Below are positions 56,292 through 56,335 of a DNA stretch of 56,335 nt, piece by piece. The notes beneath the pieces were generated by a model. That model saw nothing but the letters and a program-made list of their open reading frames with translations, had not been told where the DNA came from and did no database searches. The stretch is from JBFISM01 sp041608535. GTDB taxonomy: Bacteria > Actinomycetota > Acidimicrobiia > Spongiisociales > UBA5794. The DNA is taken from the NCBI GenBank assembly GCA_041608535.1, contig JBFISM010000006.1, forward strand, positions 1 to 56,335, given 5' to 3'. Numbering within the stretch: position 1 is the first letter of the stretch; each line of letters opens with the position of its first letter. The position numbers and the translations under genes are program-made.

Positions 56292-56335
56292 GGGGGACGG
56301 AAGGGGGTGCTCGCGGGGGGACGGCTCCGTTACCC

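Noticed and set aside
1..56335. CRISPR arrays, insertion sequences, prophage or defence genes
   Set aside because: No regularly spaced repeats, transposase or integrase motifs, or phage or restriction genes were found on either strand; outside the first 4.3 kb, all supported genes are core functions or small proteins.

Overview
The window comes from a high-GC actinobacterium. The class Acidimicrobiia fits best, but that is an inference from gene order and signals, not from a search. Supporting features: a dcw (division and cell wall) cluster without ftsA but with sepF and yggT; a meso-diaminopimelate-type MurE; a very short-stem T-box leader in front of ileS; a wax ester synthase/diacylglycerol acyltransferase; a pair of BagA/BagB-like ATPases; and many genes whose start codon lies 6-8 nt after a TANNNT -10 element, as in leaderless actinobacterial transcripts.

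Layout. 1-4250 is an accessory stretch: the start of a TetR regulator diverging from a quinone-oxidoreductase-like gene across two identical palindromes, a DUF4386-type membrane protein, a GNAT acetyltransferase, a small SH3 protein and a broken sulfotransferase gene. 4388-22330 is one long dcw unit: mraZ (behind four phased TGGG boxes), rsmH (behind a large hairpin resembling the actinobacterial mraW motif), ftsL, ftsI, murE, murF, mraY, murD, ftsW, murG, murC, murB, ftsQ, ftsZ, pgeF, a YggS-type PLP protein, sepF and yggT. Most of these genes overlap by 4 nt. ileS runs the other way behind its T-box. Then come a DksA-like gene, lspA and an RluA-type pseudouridine synthase.

27797-43552 is core metabolism and replication in short units: wax ester synthase/DGAT, pfkA, dnaE, two ArsA/BagAB-type ATPases diverging from a 69-residue protein at a symmetric promoter, thyA, two small membrane proteins, a PaaI-type thioesterase coupled to a xanthine phosphoribosyltransferase, nth, a MATE exporter, an MFS transporter and ccdA. 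43601-51977 holds the tryptophan genes trpE and trpCFBA, split by ygfZ, a two-component system and a lipoprotein cytochrome c translationally coupled to trpC; trpD and trpG are absent. The end carries tRNA-Leu(CAA), a membrane-anchored extracytoplasmic protein behind a perfect CRP-type palindrome, a small coiled-coil protein, polA, and a 250-bp tail dense in perfect inverted repeats.

Functionally the dcw block makes the UDP-MurNAc-pentapeptide (murE, murF, murD, murC, murB), moves it to lipid carriers (mraY, murG), polymerises and crosslinks it (ftsW, ftsI) and positions the work (ftsZ, sepF, ftsQ, ftsL). The most informative non-coding signals are the rsmH hairpin, the ileS T-box, the bidirectional leaderless promoter at 36208-36226 and the hairpin array after polA. 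No CRISPR array, insertion sequence, prophage or defence island was seen.
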